Shown here: positions 23,531 to 34,317 of the stretch, one piece after another
How positions within the stretch are numbered: the first letter of the stretch is position 1
How the letters are laid out: every line of letters begins with the position of its first letter
Origin: Sciurus carolinensis
Lineage: Eukaryota > Chordata > Mammalia > Rodentia > Sciuridae
NCBI RefSeq assembly: GCF_902686445.1
Contig: NC_062217.1
Span: 172,802,598-172,866,597, forward strand
Direction: 5' to 3'
DNA: 64,000 bases
Program-made: the position numbers and the translations under genes
The notes under the pieces: model-generated
What the model was told of the DNA's origin: nothing
Database searches by the model: none
The model's input: only the letters and a program-made list of their open reading frames with translations

Positions 23531-23673
23531 TACTGCCCATCAGAATACCAGAGAGGGAAAGACCAATACTGCCCATCAGAATACCAGAGAGGGAAAGACC
23601 AATACTGCCCATCAGAATACCAGAGAGGGAAAGACCAATATGCCCATCAGAATACCAGAGAGGGAAAGACCAA
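23531..23673. repeat. 36-bp minisatellite, four near-identical units
   Basis: Units start at 23531, 23567, 23603 and 23639, each TACTGCCCATCAGAATACCA followed by GAGAGGGAAAGACCAA. Units 1-3 appear identical; unit 4 lacks one C. The period keeps frames open on both strands, which explains the repetitive open frames here. Confidence 0.98.
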
Positions 23674-24179
23674 TCAGAGCCGACTCCCTTTCTTGAGGAG
23701 TGACTGAACCGTTCATCTCAGAACATGTTTAGAAACGGGGTTCTCTCCACCCACCAGGCCCGGCTGCCTCACTCTCTGGAGCACCGATCCAGTGCCCCTG
23801 CCTCCCCAAACCCTTCAGAGAGACCGTCCCCATAGAGGCCACTTGTGGGAGCAAGAGGCAAATCATAAAAAATAAGCAAATGAATAATAAGCGAGTAAAC
23901 AGCAGCAACAGAAACAGATGGTATCAAGGACTTAGCTTTTTAATACTTATTTAAAACTTAACACAGGCCGCTTGCAAGTAATTTAAGCAACATGAAACCA
24001 TATGAATGACAAGTTACAGACCCCCTGGTGATTGCAGCCATTGATGAGTGGACAGGTGGCCTTCCAGATTCTACACGTGCCTTGTATGTGGGTGTGTGTT
24101 ATGTGTGCACACGTGCATGCATGTGGATGTGCGCGCACACACACATATACCTGCATACGCGAGTATAGGATATTACATA
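23674..24179. other. intergenic sequence with an alternating purine-pyrimidine tract
   Basis: No gene seen. 24085-24150 alternates GT/AC and contains GTGCGCGCAC near 24129, prone to Z-DNA. Confidence 0.5.
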
Positions 24180-24925
24180 CTGTGAACAACCATAAAATTA
24201 CCGCGATACATATCATTTTGCAGTTTTGCTTACAAAAATATAACAAGCACCATGGATGTCCCTGACAGTCCACACACAGAGAGCAGCCTCACTATTAAAA
24301 TAGAGCTGCCTGCTTGGCATTTCCATAACTTCCTATCCATGTAATGTGGAGGGATCAAACATTTGGATTCATTGGGATTTTTGCTTTTCTTTTAAGCACA
24401 GTTATAATGACATCTTAGCGTATATGTTTATTAATGGACTCATGCTAACATTTCTGTAAAAAGATTATTAAAAAATATTGTCAAATACAATCATTCACCA
24501 AGGTGCCTTCCCGGATGGTTGTACAAAACTGCATGGTTGCTAAGGGTGTGAAAACCACCCCTGTCCCACACTTTCTGCCCTACCTTTGAAAAACAGGTCA
24601 TTGTGAGAGGCAGAGACCTCTGGCTGATGATGTCTTAAGTGTCTGTTTCTCAGTGAGGTTGAACCCTTTGCCTGTGCTTCACAGAGGCCACACACTTTGC
24701 CAGCTCGGAACTTCACCTCTACTTATGATGACAAGAACATGGCTCAGAACAAAATTCATGTTAAAGTATCTTATTGGCATTAACATTAGTTTTTGATAAA
24801 TTTTCAAACTTTCTAGGTAGGCAATTATTATTTGCAAGTAGTGAGAGTTTCATCCTTTCTAATTTCTATATTGCATTTTCTTTTCTTCCTCTTGGTAGTT
24901 AGGGTCACTAGGAAAAGCATATGAG
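24180..24925 (-). mobile_element. ancient L1 relic, 3' region and RT fragment
   Basis: 24205-24620 resembles in outline the reverse complement of the 3' part of an ancient L1 (CATATCATTTTGCAGTTTTGC, later GTTTATTAATGGACTCATGC). 24810-24925 (GGTAGGCAATTATTATTTGC, then TTTTCTTTTCTTCCTCTTGG) matches the reverse complement of the RT region. Order fits one deleted copy. Confidence 0.55.
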
Positions 24926-26949
24926 TCCACCTGTGTGCGGGTGGCATTCTTTGTCGTCCATACGGGAATCCCCTCCAGCTCCACCGGTAAGCAAAGGTTT
25001 GCGCCTGGCTTCTGACAGACAGCTGAGAGTGCTTCCTAATGCTGCATTTTCAGTTAACTGCTTAGTTTCTGGATGCTCCCCTCTGGATCTGAAGGTTTTT
25101 CCCTGCTGAGTCTCAGTGCCAGCAATGTTCTCAGCAGCAAGTCGTGTGACTTTGGAAATTTTAGTTATGATCAGTTCAATTCGTAGTTCTGTGAGGTTCG
25201 GCCCTAGACGGGCTGGGGTACAGCAGCACCGGCCATGGCAAAGGCATCGTCCTCCTGGAATAACTGTGCACCTGGGAATCTGAGTGCAGTGCAGGTCATC
25301 GTGGAAGCTGCTCGGGGGTGTCAGAGGGATGTCAACCTACCTCCATGTCAGGTGTAGGCCCAGCAGGGTTCAGAGAGGGTCCTTCCAATGTGCGTGTTCT
25401 GGAAAGTGGGCCATTGGGCTCTAGACAGGTAGAACAGTGAGGACAGAGGTTTCCCTCTACAAGTGCTGGTCCCTAGACTTTAAGCAAGGCCCCAAGAGTC
25501 CCAGGAGAGTACCTGGATCTGCCAACTGATGCGGTCTCAGGTCTGAATCAGCACTGAGGGCTTCTTCTGGCCAGCGGACACAGGTCTTAGTCACCTGAGC
25601 CTCAACCCACCTTCAGGGCTGTCACTCCTGTTCTGCAAATGAGGTTCCTGAGTGCCACGGCTGGCCCAGCTGCGCATCGCCCTTCCAGAAGGAGAGCCGG
25701 CCAGCAGTGAGGAGTGTGCTGCTGGGGAGCTGCAGCTCCCGACCTTGAGCTCAATCTCAACTTCAGGGTCAAGGTGATGCCCTTCTAGCGGCAGCCAGGG
25801 GCTAAGCAAGTGGAGCGCAGGAGCAGGCCACCCCAGGCCACTCCCGCCCACCTCTCGTCTGCCCAGGCAGGTAGCCCGTGCAGGCAGATATGTGGGCATT
25901 CCAGAATTATGAGCTGATGGCTGCCCCTTGCCCAGGCCTGCACCCCATGTTCCTCTTCACTGAACTTTGACTTTCTTGTCTGCTACTCAGTCTCTGCTGC
26001 CCAGAGACCCTGACCTCTGGGACACAGGTCCAGAACGCAGCTGCCTTTGCTGCTGGCGTCACTCAGAGCCAGCCTCGGGCAGGAGCACGGCCCATTGTGC
26101 TGTGCACAGGCCTGAGTCCTTCCACACCCTCCGTGGGGTAGAACCCCAGCTGCTCCTCCCCAGACCCGTGTCCCCTGCCAGCTGCTCTGCAAGCAAGGAG
26201 AGGCCTGACCCGAACCCCATGTGCCTGAAGATGCCAGGGGTCTGCTGAGGACACATGCTGGCTGGTGCCCCTTAGAAGTTCTATTGGGCACTCCCTGGGG
26301 AACACAGGGAGGGGGCGATTTCAGGAAGAGGGGGCGCCAGCCGGCAGGGGACAACCGTGGGAGTGTTTGCCTTGTAACCAAATCACAGGGGGTGCGCTAG
26401 TAAAATGGCTGTTTTATTGCAACAACTGGAGTGTGTCTTTTCTTTTGGCACCTTGCAAACACCTTAGGTGCCATAGAAGTCAGGACGGAGAGGCTGGGGC
26501 TGTTCAGGGGATGAATGGGTGCTTTCACACGGCCCGTCCCCACGGCTCACCCCAGGGTCTTTCCCTTCTGACCCTCATTTTGGGCTGGGCCACTGCCCAG
26601 CTCGCTGTGAAGTCCTAGGGCCCCTTTGTGAAGCCCACACTCAAGACTGGCTTTGTTGGAGCTAAAACGAGCTAAGGTCTTTAAACTGTTTCGTCTTTCT
26701 CATTGAGACCTCAACAACGTCAAAGGAGTTTTAAAAGAAAAAAAGCCACCATTAGCGTCCAACTAGAACACCAACTAGAACAACGTCCTTAACATTAAAC
26801 AGAGACATTTGTGTGCCATGAACTACATGGATGACGACAACAGGTGGCTGCATCTGTGACTAGCAAGGCCAGCCACCGGCAGTCCCCCCGGAAGCTGGTG
26901 GATGGCTCCAAATGATTCCAACAGCAGTGAGAAAGTCTTCAGAGGAAGT
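24926..26949. other. unique intergenic sequence
   Basis: GC-rich 25200-26600 with many short overlapping frames but no consistent coding signal. No repeat recognised. Confidence 0.45.
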
Positions 26950-27110
26950 CACTGTGGCTGGACACCGTAACCACTGCCTTCACTGCAAGCGACTTGGGAG
27001 GCTGAGGCAGGAGGGTCCCCTGAGCCTGGGAGCTCAAGACCAGCCTGGGCCCAATCTCAGAAATGAGTAAATGAATGAATAAATGAACAAACAAACAAAT
27101 GAACAAATAA
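26950..27110 (+). mobile_element. B1 (7SL-derived) SINE with A-rich tail
   Basis: GACTTGGGAGGCTGAGGCAG and AGCTCAAGACCAGCCTGGG are diagnostic of the 7SL-derived SINE body (26950-27060). A tail of AAATGAATG-type units runs to 27110. Confidence 0.88.
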
Positions 27111-27119
27111 CTCTAGGAA

Positions 27120-27490
27120 ATTTCAGAAGTTTATAAAAACCCAATAAGATAAATCGCCCTTCCCTACCGGCTACCCAGCTTCAGCAATCATGACCCCATT
27201 TCGTCCACACCCTGCATCCTTCACCCTCCCTCTCTCTATTTCTAGGAAAATCTCAAGCTCATAAATATTTTAGAACATGCTGGTTAAAAACAAAAGGAAT
27301 CTTTAAAATCTACATCTATGTCTATCTATCTCCACGTGCATCAACAGGACCCTAAAAACTTTATAATAATTCTATGCTACCATTAAATAACTAATTAGAC
27401 TTCAAATTTCCCTGGCAACTACATAAATCCTTAACAGTTTATTGCTCAACTCAGGATCAAAATACAATGAATAAGATTTATGCATTGCAA
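27120..27490 (-). mobile_element. ancient L1 (L1ME/L1M type) 3' UTR
   Basis: TACCCAGCTTCAGCAATCAT at 27171, CATAAATATTTTAGAACATG at 27260 and a CAGGATCAAAATACAATG stretch at 27451 follow the order seen in the reverse complement of old L1 3' UTRs. A related piece is at 47165-47270. Confidence 0.6.
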
Positions 27491-27519
27491 TTAGTTGCTT
27501 TGTCTCAAACCTCTGTTCC

Positions 27520-27590
27520 TCTTTGGCCTTTTCTCTCTCCCTCCTCTCCTCTCCCCAACCCTCTGCTCCCTCCTCCCCTTCCTCCTTTAC
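27520..27590. repeat. polypyrimidine tract
   Basis: C/T-rich on the plus strand (TCTCTCTCCCTCCTCTCCTC near 27531) with few purines. Confidence 0.8.
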
Positions 27591-28089
27591 CTACTAATTT
27601 AAAGTGCAGATCCGGTTGGTGCTTGCCAGGTGTGTCACTGTCACCTACCACGGAGCCTCTTCCCTCCATGCTTGCTGTCCGTGGTGGTTGGAAAAGATGC
27701 TTCGTGAAGAACGGCATCCTTGCCTGGGGCTCCCCCCGCCACTGACCTGTCCTGCCCCAGTGGGAATGGATCCCAAGGCCATTGACCTCTTCATGGGACA
27801 ATGCAGAAATAGCTTAGCCCCAGCCTCACTGTACTGAACATGCCAACCCTCTGGTGACATCGTGGACCCGTGGCTCCTGGACATGAGTCTTTTCCTCACC
27901 TTTTCCTTTGGTGTCTAGGCTGCAGGGCCTACAGGGCTCTGTGTTCCCCTCCATGCACTGTCCCCAGTTCTGGGTCCATGCGGGTCTGATGGCAGGGGAG
28001 AAGGAAGGCGTGACCACCACCAGCTACCCTGCTGGAGCCTTGACGTGGGAAGTGTGGATTCTGACAGGCTCCAGGCAGCCACTGGATGA
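27591..28089. other. unique intergenic sequence
   Basis: No recognised repeat or gene; short GC-rich frames only. Confidence 0.45.
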
Positions 28090-28440
28090 CCTCCAGGCCA
28101 ATGTTCTACAAAAGATTAGTTTCTTAGTGAATTCTTTCAGGGAGGAAAAAATTAAAATGCCAAGATCATTTAATAAAGTTTTCTTCTCCCCCTGCATCGA
28201 TGATACAATTTTGACTTTTTCCTCTGTTTCGCATTATTACAATTTAAAATGAGGAAAACTATGTAGCCATTTCAGGTTAATTTGTTGTTATATTTGCCAG
28301 TTTATTTCACTGCATTATTAAAACATTCAGTACCATGTGTCATTAGTATTCCAAAATGTAATTAGCATATTTAATCAAAAACAATTAAGAACAAACACTG
28401 CCTCCCCTTTTAAGTAATAAAATATTTACTACTGTAAAAA
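28090..28440. promoter_or_regulatory. candidate conserved noncoding element (unverified)
   Basis: Repeat-free AT-rich block with many homeodomain-type words: CATTTAATAAAG near 28166, CATTATTACAATTT near 28232, GGTTAATTTG near 28275 and TGTAATTAGC near 28357, plus CATCGATGATAC near 28195. Regulatory role is inference from texture. Confidence 0.33.
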
Positions 28441-29599
28441 ATGGAAACCAAACCTTACTTTGAGATGTTGACTTCTGAGAAGGAAGGGGGAGGGGAGAGA
28501 AAGAGAAAGAAAGAATCCCAGGGATGTGAGTCCACTGCAAGTTCCCTTGCTGGGTTCTCTCTCCCTCTCTCTCTCTCAGGGGTTTTGATTTGCCAAGAGA
28601 AAAGAAATAAAGTTTTCTTACCCGTCCTCAAAACCATAAGAAAGGACAACATGTGAATGAAAGAAAGCTAGGTAATTCCCAGCCTAGGGATCGGATGGTT
28701 ACTGGGCTCAAATGTCTTTCTGTTAAACAAGTTCGAAGGCTGGGATGCTGAAGCAGGCAGTGACTGAAAGTCAGTGAACTTTGCTCTTGAGGTCCGTGCC
28801 AGTCTCTGCTGGGTTCCCCCTGTGACGAGGCATAACTAGACACTACATGTCTCCAACGTCACATGCTTTTCCCCTTGCCTGGAGTCCAGGGCCACAGGGA
28901 TCTGATTTCCTTCCCCAAAGTTCCACGCCTGGAGTCTCTGGTCGGTGATGCCCCAGTTTGCTGACTGCCTGCCTCGCCCTGCCCATTCCTCCCTGGGGCT
29001 CTGCTTTCTCCTCATTCTGCCTTGCCCTCCTGTCTCAAGTCCTTCTCTCAGCGATGTCGATCTCCAGGTCCCTTTTTAAATCACTGTCTTTCCAAAGACT
29101 ACAAATGCCATGCCCCCTAAGCATAGCATATTATACTTCTTGGTGAATCTCAAAACTTCCTCCAAACCAGCTTCACCTTCTAGGTGCTTGCCCCTGGGCA
29201 GCTGAGGGCTGGTGAAAGAAATCACACCCACAGGTAGCTCCTGTTCCAGAAAGCCAAGATCCCAACCTCAGCTCTGATGGTGTAATGAGACGTTTGCATT
29301 TTACTGTCAGGGTTGTGTCCATGCCGATGTAGACATTAATTGTCTTCTCAAACTTCCAGTTCCTCTTCTTTACCATAATTATGTCTTGTTCTGGGTTTCC
29401 TCCAAAGCAGAACATGAGATGGAAGCTTACATTCCAATAGTTTTTTGGGAAATTTTACTATAGGAACCAGGAATATAAAGTAAGGAAGGAGATGCTAGGA
29501 GGAGGCGGAGTCAGGACAAGGTTGAGTTGTCAGTTTAAGTTGTTGCAGGGATAAATAAATGTTTGGTATAGAACAGCAACAAAAAAATAATGATCACAA
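28441..29599. other. unique intergenic sequence with complementary purine/pyrimidine tracts
   Basis: A GA-rich tract at 28479-28515 and a CT-rich tract at 28556-28580 could pair imperfectly. No gene recognised. Confidence 0.45.
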
Positions 29600-30188
29600 A
29601 TGGATATTCAGTTTTTCCAACATCTGTTATTATTGAAGAGAATGTCCTTTCTCTGCTGCGTATTCTTGGCACCTTGTTAAAAATCAACCAACTGTAAATG
29701 AGCATATTCATTTATGGGCTTTCTATCCTGTTCCATTTTATTCTGTGTCTGTTATGCCAGCAGCACACTGTTTTGATTATTAGAGTTTTGTAGTAGATTT
29801 TGGAAAAATCTACTTAATCTACTTAATCTTAATCCATTTGATTAAGATTGCTTTGGATATTTGGGGTCTTTTTTTAGTTCCATGCAAATTTTATAACTTT
29901 CTTTATTTCAGTGAAAGATGACACTTGGAATTTGATCAGGATTGCATTTAACCTACAGATTGCTTGCGGTGAGTATGACATTAACAATATTAATTCTGCT
30001 AGTTCATGAACGTGGGATTTATTTGCATTTGTGTCTTCTTCAATTTCTTCCCTTAATATTTTATAGTTTTAAGTTGTTCAGATTATTCACTCTCTAGCTA
30101 AATCTACTCATGAGTATTTTATTTTTTCCTTATTATGCTGTTACAAGTGATTTATTTCCTCCCTCAATTTATTTTTCAGCAAGTTAAC
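29600..30188 (-). mobile_element. old L1 ORF2 fragment, inverted
   Basis: The plus strand reads as the reverse complement of ORF2 downstream of the RT core: TTGATTATTAGAGTTTTGTA at 29773, AAGATTGCTTTGGATATTTG at 29843, GATCAGGATTGCATTTAACC at 29934 and GTCTTCTTCAATTTCTTCCC at 30034. The L1 resumes after a SINE at 30406. Confidence 0.85.
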
Positions 30189-30405
30189 TTTTTTTGTTTG
30201 TTTTTTGTCTTGGTACCTGGTATTGAACCAAGGAGTGCTTAAACAACAAGCCATATCCCCTGTCGTTTTTATATTTTTATTTTTGAGACAGTGTCTCACT
30301 AAGTTGCTCAGGACCTTGCTAAGTTGCTGAGCTAACTTTGATCTTGTGATCCTCCTGTCTCAGTCTCTAGCTGTTGGGATTACAGGTGTGCTGCGCTACG
30401 TCCTG
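30189..30405 (-). mobile_element. compound B1-ID SINE
   Basis: Read on the minus strand, a 7SL-derived B1 unit (30405 to about 30275; plus strand GGGATTACAGGTGTGCTGCG) is followed by an A-rich linker, an ID unit (about 30258-30208; plus strand GGTACCTGGTATTGAACCAA) and a poly-A tail seen as T runs at 30189-30206. This B1-plus-ID architecture is typical of squirrel-like rodents and splits the L1. Confidence 0.88.
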
Positions 30406-30540
30406 CAAATTCACTGTTGATATATAGAAACAATACTTACTTTTTGTTTGTGATTTTATAACTTGAAACTACTAAATTCATTTACCAGTACGAATGCTTT
30501 TTTGATTGCATTTTTAGGTTGAACTAACACATCGACACGG
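30406..30540 (-). mobile_element. old L1 ORF2, continuation after the SINE
   Basis: TTCACTGTTGATATATAGAA onward continues in register the minus-strand L1 of 29600-30188. Confidence 0.8.
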
Positions 30541-30964
30541 GAGGTGTCTGGGTGGTGCCAGCTAAAGTCTCACATCGTCTGAGGGAACCAAGGGAAAAGG
30601 ATAAATTTTAGATGCTACACATTAGTTATGTATAACAAAAAGTTTAAGTCTGACAACTAAAATACTAGCAAATAAAAAGCACAAAGATTCTGGAAAGTAA
30701 GAAAAATTATAAATTCAATACAAAATAAGAAAAGAGAGCACTTCCTAGAGAAAGATGATAAGTATTTATTGTTAATACCAAACCTGGTAAAAATCACCCG
30801 ATAAGCAAGTGGTGGTAGTGAGTGTGGTGGGGCTCTGGGGAGTCTAGCAGCCCCTGTCTTCATGGAACCAAAGCGGTAGGAAGCAGTGTTCCCCTTGTCG
30901 TCTTTAAACAGATGAAAGTTGGTGTTAAAAGACAGGATTTGTAGAAATAGATTATAGATTATGT
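30541..30964. other. unassigned AT-rich intergenic sequence
   Basis: No gene and no repeat that I can place. Confidence 0.45.
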
Positions 30965-31622
30965 TATTTTTAAGAAATCAATCCTAAGCATAATGATACA
31001 GAAGGACTGAAAATAAAAGGTTGGGGAAAGATATGCTCGGGAAGTGCCAGGAGAGGTTGCTGCAGAGAAACCCCCAGACGTCTAACTGCAAAGCCTCTGC
31101 TCACTGTAAGGACGCTCACCATCGAGGACAATGAGGAGAAATGCCAGGATGCAATGACGTAAACTCTGCCTGGCTGGGCCCTGCCTTTCAGCCACAGCCC
31201 TGGTATCCAGAGAGGCCTGGTGGGCAGGTGGCAGGAACTCAGCAGAGTTGTGTAAGAGAAATTAACACAGCGGATCCGTAATGCTTCCAGGGCCCTGTGT
31301 TTAGAGACACGAAAAGCAAAACTGGCTGAATCACAACAGAACACAGAAAATCCCAAGATTATAACAGATCTCTTGTACAAAACTAGAAAGGCGGGTACAG
31401 AAGATGTGAAAGCATGGGACTTACCTTCATCTAATAAACTGATTGAGATGCCCACATGCACTGTGTAAGACTATACAGTATTTTAAGAACATACAAGGCG
31501 TGCACTAAAATTGATCATGCAGTAAATCGTAAATTAAATCTCAAAAAAATGAAATGTAATTGATTTCTCACTGGTCATATTATTCTGGCTAGAATACATT
31601 AGAAGTGGAAATAAAGAATCAA
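30965..31622 (+). mobile_element. old L1 ORF2 fragment (endonuclease region)
   Basis: GACTGAAAATAAAAGGTTGG at 31007 resembles a conserved endonuclease stretch, and 31480-31620 (GATCATGCAGTAAATCGTAA, later ATTAGAAGTGGAAATAAAG) the endonuclease end. The part between is poorly conserved. First piece of an L1 traceable to about 37010. Confidence 0.6.
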
Positions 31623-31754
31623 GGACTGGGGTTGTGGCTCAGTGATAGAGTGCTTGCCTAGCACGTCTGAGGCACTGGGTTCGATTCTTAGCACCAGGTA
31701 TAAATAAATAAAAAATAAAGGTTCACTGACCACTAAAAAAATATTTTAAAAAGG
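31623..31754 (+). mobile_element. ID SINE with perfect target duplication
   Basis: GGACTGGGGTTGTGGCTCAG opens the body and GGTTCGATTC at 31679 is the tRNA-type box B. The A-rich tail contains AATAAAAAATAAAGGTTCAC. AAAGAATCAA flanks it at 31613-31622 and 31755-31764. Confidence 0.95.
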
Positions 31755-31764
31755 AAAGAATCAA

Positions 31765-32315
31765 AAGGTGACCTGCTCTCCACATACCGAAAAAATACAT
31801 CTAAATACTTGATGTGCTAATAAGGAAATCAGAGTGGCCATTGTAAGCAAATTGAAACTGAAGTACATTGAAAATTCTGGGAGGGCGCAGGGACTTTCCT
31901 GTGTGGCAGGATCTGAGGGGAACATGTACTCGTTACCATTGACACAACAGCAGACTTGGTCAGAGTGTGGTGCCGTGTGCAAAAACACAGCAATAGCAAT
32001 TGTGACAAAGCTGTGGGCTGCTCTGAGGAAAGCCATGAGGTGACCTGTCCACGCCCATGAAGGTGACTGAGGAGCCACTCGAGGAGAATGACAAGAGGAG
32101 AAAGACTGAAGGAAAGGTCAAGAGCAAAAGTGACGAGAATAGAAACCAGGGAAGATCTCAAGACCGAAGGTTGGTTTTAAAATATCATTAGATAGAAGTT
32201 AACTGGGCAAAATTAATCAAGAAAATAAGTGAATAAATGGACATTGTAATAAATAGAGCCACATGCACAGCAAGGAATTACTAAAATTTTAAGAAAATCT
32301 TATTTTTAATAATGG
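31765..32315 (+). mobile_element. old L1 ORF2, continuation
   Basis: 32160-32280 (GGTTGGTTTTAAAATATCAT, later AGTGAATAAATGGACATTG) fits the pre-RT region of ORF2. 31850-32060 is weakly assigned. Confidence 0.45.
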
Positions 32316-32424
32316 TGGTCTGGGTTTTTAAAATTTTTTTATTGTAAACAAAAGGGGTACAACTTGTTTCTCTGTACATGAAGTAGAGGCATACCATTTG
32401 TGTAATCATACATTGGTCTGGGTT
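32316..32424 (-). mobile_element. 87-bp L1 3' UTR insertion with 11-bp target duplication
   Basis: The inserted segment 32327-32413 matches the L1 3' UTR at 48540-48620 (TATTGTAAACAAA, TTGTTTCTCTGT, GGCATACCATTTGTGTAATC, CATACATT). TGGTCTGGGTT flanks it exactly at 32316-32326 and 32414-32424. An extremely short, clearly L1-mediated insertion. Confidence 0.93.
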
Positions 32425-33114
32425 ATTTAAACCAATATCATTATTAAAAAAATTTAAGACACTCTCCATGTATAGTATATATATTTTGACGGATCTTCTT
32501 GGTGATTTTTGAGAAAATGATATTAAATTACCAGGCCCAGGTTAAAGGAATCACGGGGGCTTTCCTCTGGCCATAACAGAATAACTGGGATGGCTGTTTC
32601 CTTCTTGCTGTAGACAACTAGAAAAATGGGACAGAAGTGGGCGGCGTGGGGGTGAGGGCCAGCGTGTCCACTCATCCAGAGACTGGTGAGCCGTCCGAGG
32701 GTGCACCTCTTACCACAGGCTCCCTTCCCCCACTCAAGTCTCCAGCTGAACATTCGTTCTCCTCATACGCAGGTCCCAGATACTTCCTCAGTGCTTCTGT
32801 GAAATAGATTCATTCAATCTTTTACCTATGTGATTGTAATTTGGCCTATTTTAAGCCCTTTCAAATGTTTTGACATTCTTTGATATTTCATTGCTAAAAC
32901 CTGATCTTTATTGTTATAAGAAATATCTACTCCAAAGGATAGAATCAACTGTGTACCTTGCTCGGTGGAGCTGACCCCAGATGAACTCCCCACAGGAACA
33001 GGCACACTGGCGCTTTCCCGGGTAGCAGATGTTCTGATTCCTCATGTATGAGCTACGTGCATAAAGACATGTCCTGGATCTTTTCATCTTCCTGATGATG
33101 TTTCTATAGGAATA
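32425..33114. other. unassigned sequence inside the broken L1
   Basis: No gene; GC-richer at 32540-32760. Either an insertion I cannot classify or replacement of the L1 segment. Confidence 0.4.
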
Positions 33115-33756
33115 AAGATTGCTTGTGCTTAAACAAATTCAAAATGGATATAGGAGAAACAGAAAATGATTGGATCAATACTAATTAAATAATTCAAATA
33201 AGAGGTTGAAAAATCTATTACTGAAATACATCACTAGGCCTGGGTGGATTTGCAGGTGAATTTGAATTTTACCATAAAATGAGGAAAAGTAGTTCATATT
33301 TTATACAAACTGTCTCAGACAACAGCTATGAGAGGGCCAGTCCCAACTCATTTCATGAAGTTGGCATTCAACTGACACCAAAAGTCAGACAAGAATTATA
33401 CCATTAAAGAAATGTCTGGATCTCACTAGTTTACAAACACAGATTTAAAAAATAACAAGTAAAATAATAGAAAAAGAAAATCATTCAAAAGTTTCTTAAA
33501 AGCTCATTATAATTCAGTGAATTTAAAATTTTAACAAGCACAAACACAATTCAGTGCTAGAATAGTTAGTTAGGGAAGTTTGCCAAATTTGCAGTTTAGA
33601 GAAGAAAAATGCTATGAATAACTTGAAAAATAAATTAGCAGAATCCAACATATATTTTTTATTACTGCTTTTAGAAAACTATGAAATAAGATGAATTTCT
33701 TAATTTTAATAATAAAACTTGTATAGCAAATGTCACACTTTGAGTAAAACACATTG
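33115..33756 (+). mobile_element. old L1 ORF2 (RT region) up to the provirus
   Basis: CTAGGCCTGGGTGGATTTGC at 33234, GTCCCAACTCATTTCATGAA at 33340 and GCATTCAACTGACACCAAAA at 33363 follow RT-domain order; 33600-33756 continues more faintly. The provirus starts 5 bp later and the L1 resumes at 36184. Confidence 0.75.
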
Positions 33757-33761
33757 GAAAC

Positions 33762-34317
33762 TGTAATGGTTAATTTGAATTGTCAACTTGATTGGATTAA
33801 GAGATGCTGAAGATTAAGAGGCTTCTGGGTATGTCAATGAGGGTGTGTATGTCAGTGACTGGCATGTAGGATAGCGAACTAAAGTGGAGACCCTCCCAAA
33901 GTGTGGGCAGCACCATCCAATAGAATGCTGGCCTAGAGGGAATAAAAGTTGGAAGAATAAGGAAGCAACAGCAGATGCAAGCTCAATTCTTCTTGAATGG
34001 GTTCTTGATTGCTGCTGCAATCACCTGAGGATATCAGAGTCTCATTCCTTCACTGCTCCAAAACTGAATTCTGCCAGTGATTCTCCAGGAAGTTTACAGA
34101 AGCCTTCAGTCTTGGACTAGCATAGAACTGCTGATCCGTCTTGTTGTGAGACTTCAGTCTCTTGGACTGCACAGCTACTGGTTCTTCCAGCTCTCCAGCC
34201 TGCAGACTGTCATTGTAAACTATCCAGCTTCTGGTCGAGTAAGCCAATCTAATAAATCCCCCTTTTATTATCATATTTCCTCTTGATTCTGTTCTTATAG
34301 AGAACCTGACTAATACA
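33762..34317 (+). mobile_element. ERVL-class 5' LTR (MLT2-like)
   Basis: Starts TGTAATGGTTAATTTG, with GTCAACTTGATTGGATTAAG at 33783, GTGTGGGCAGCACCATCCAA at 33901, an AATAAATCCC polyadenylation-like word at 34250 and the end GAACCTGACTAATACA. These features fit MLT2-like LTRs of ERVL. It is 556 bp and does not align with the LTR at the other end except for the last dozen bases. Confidence 0.75.

Noticed and set aside
23531..23673. CRISPR-like array
   Set aside because: Units are directly tandem without unique spacers, and the DNA is mammalian.
23379..23703. Repeat-protein-like frames on both strands
   Set aside because: Produced by the 36-bp minisatellite.
28479..28580. Hairpin from GA-rich and CT-rich tracts, possible small RNA precursor
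   Set aside because: Pairing is imperfect low-complexity sequence; no precursor-like loop or conserved arm can be argued.
31623..31754. tRNA-like promoter boxes suggesting a tRNA gene
   Set aside because: No tRNA fold or mature 3' end; it is an ID SINE with A-rich tail and target duplication.
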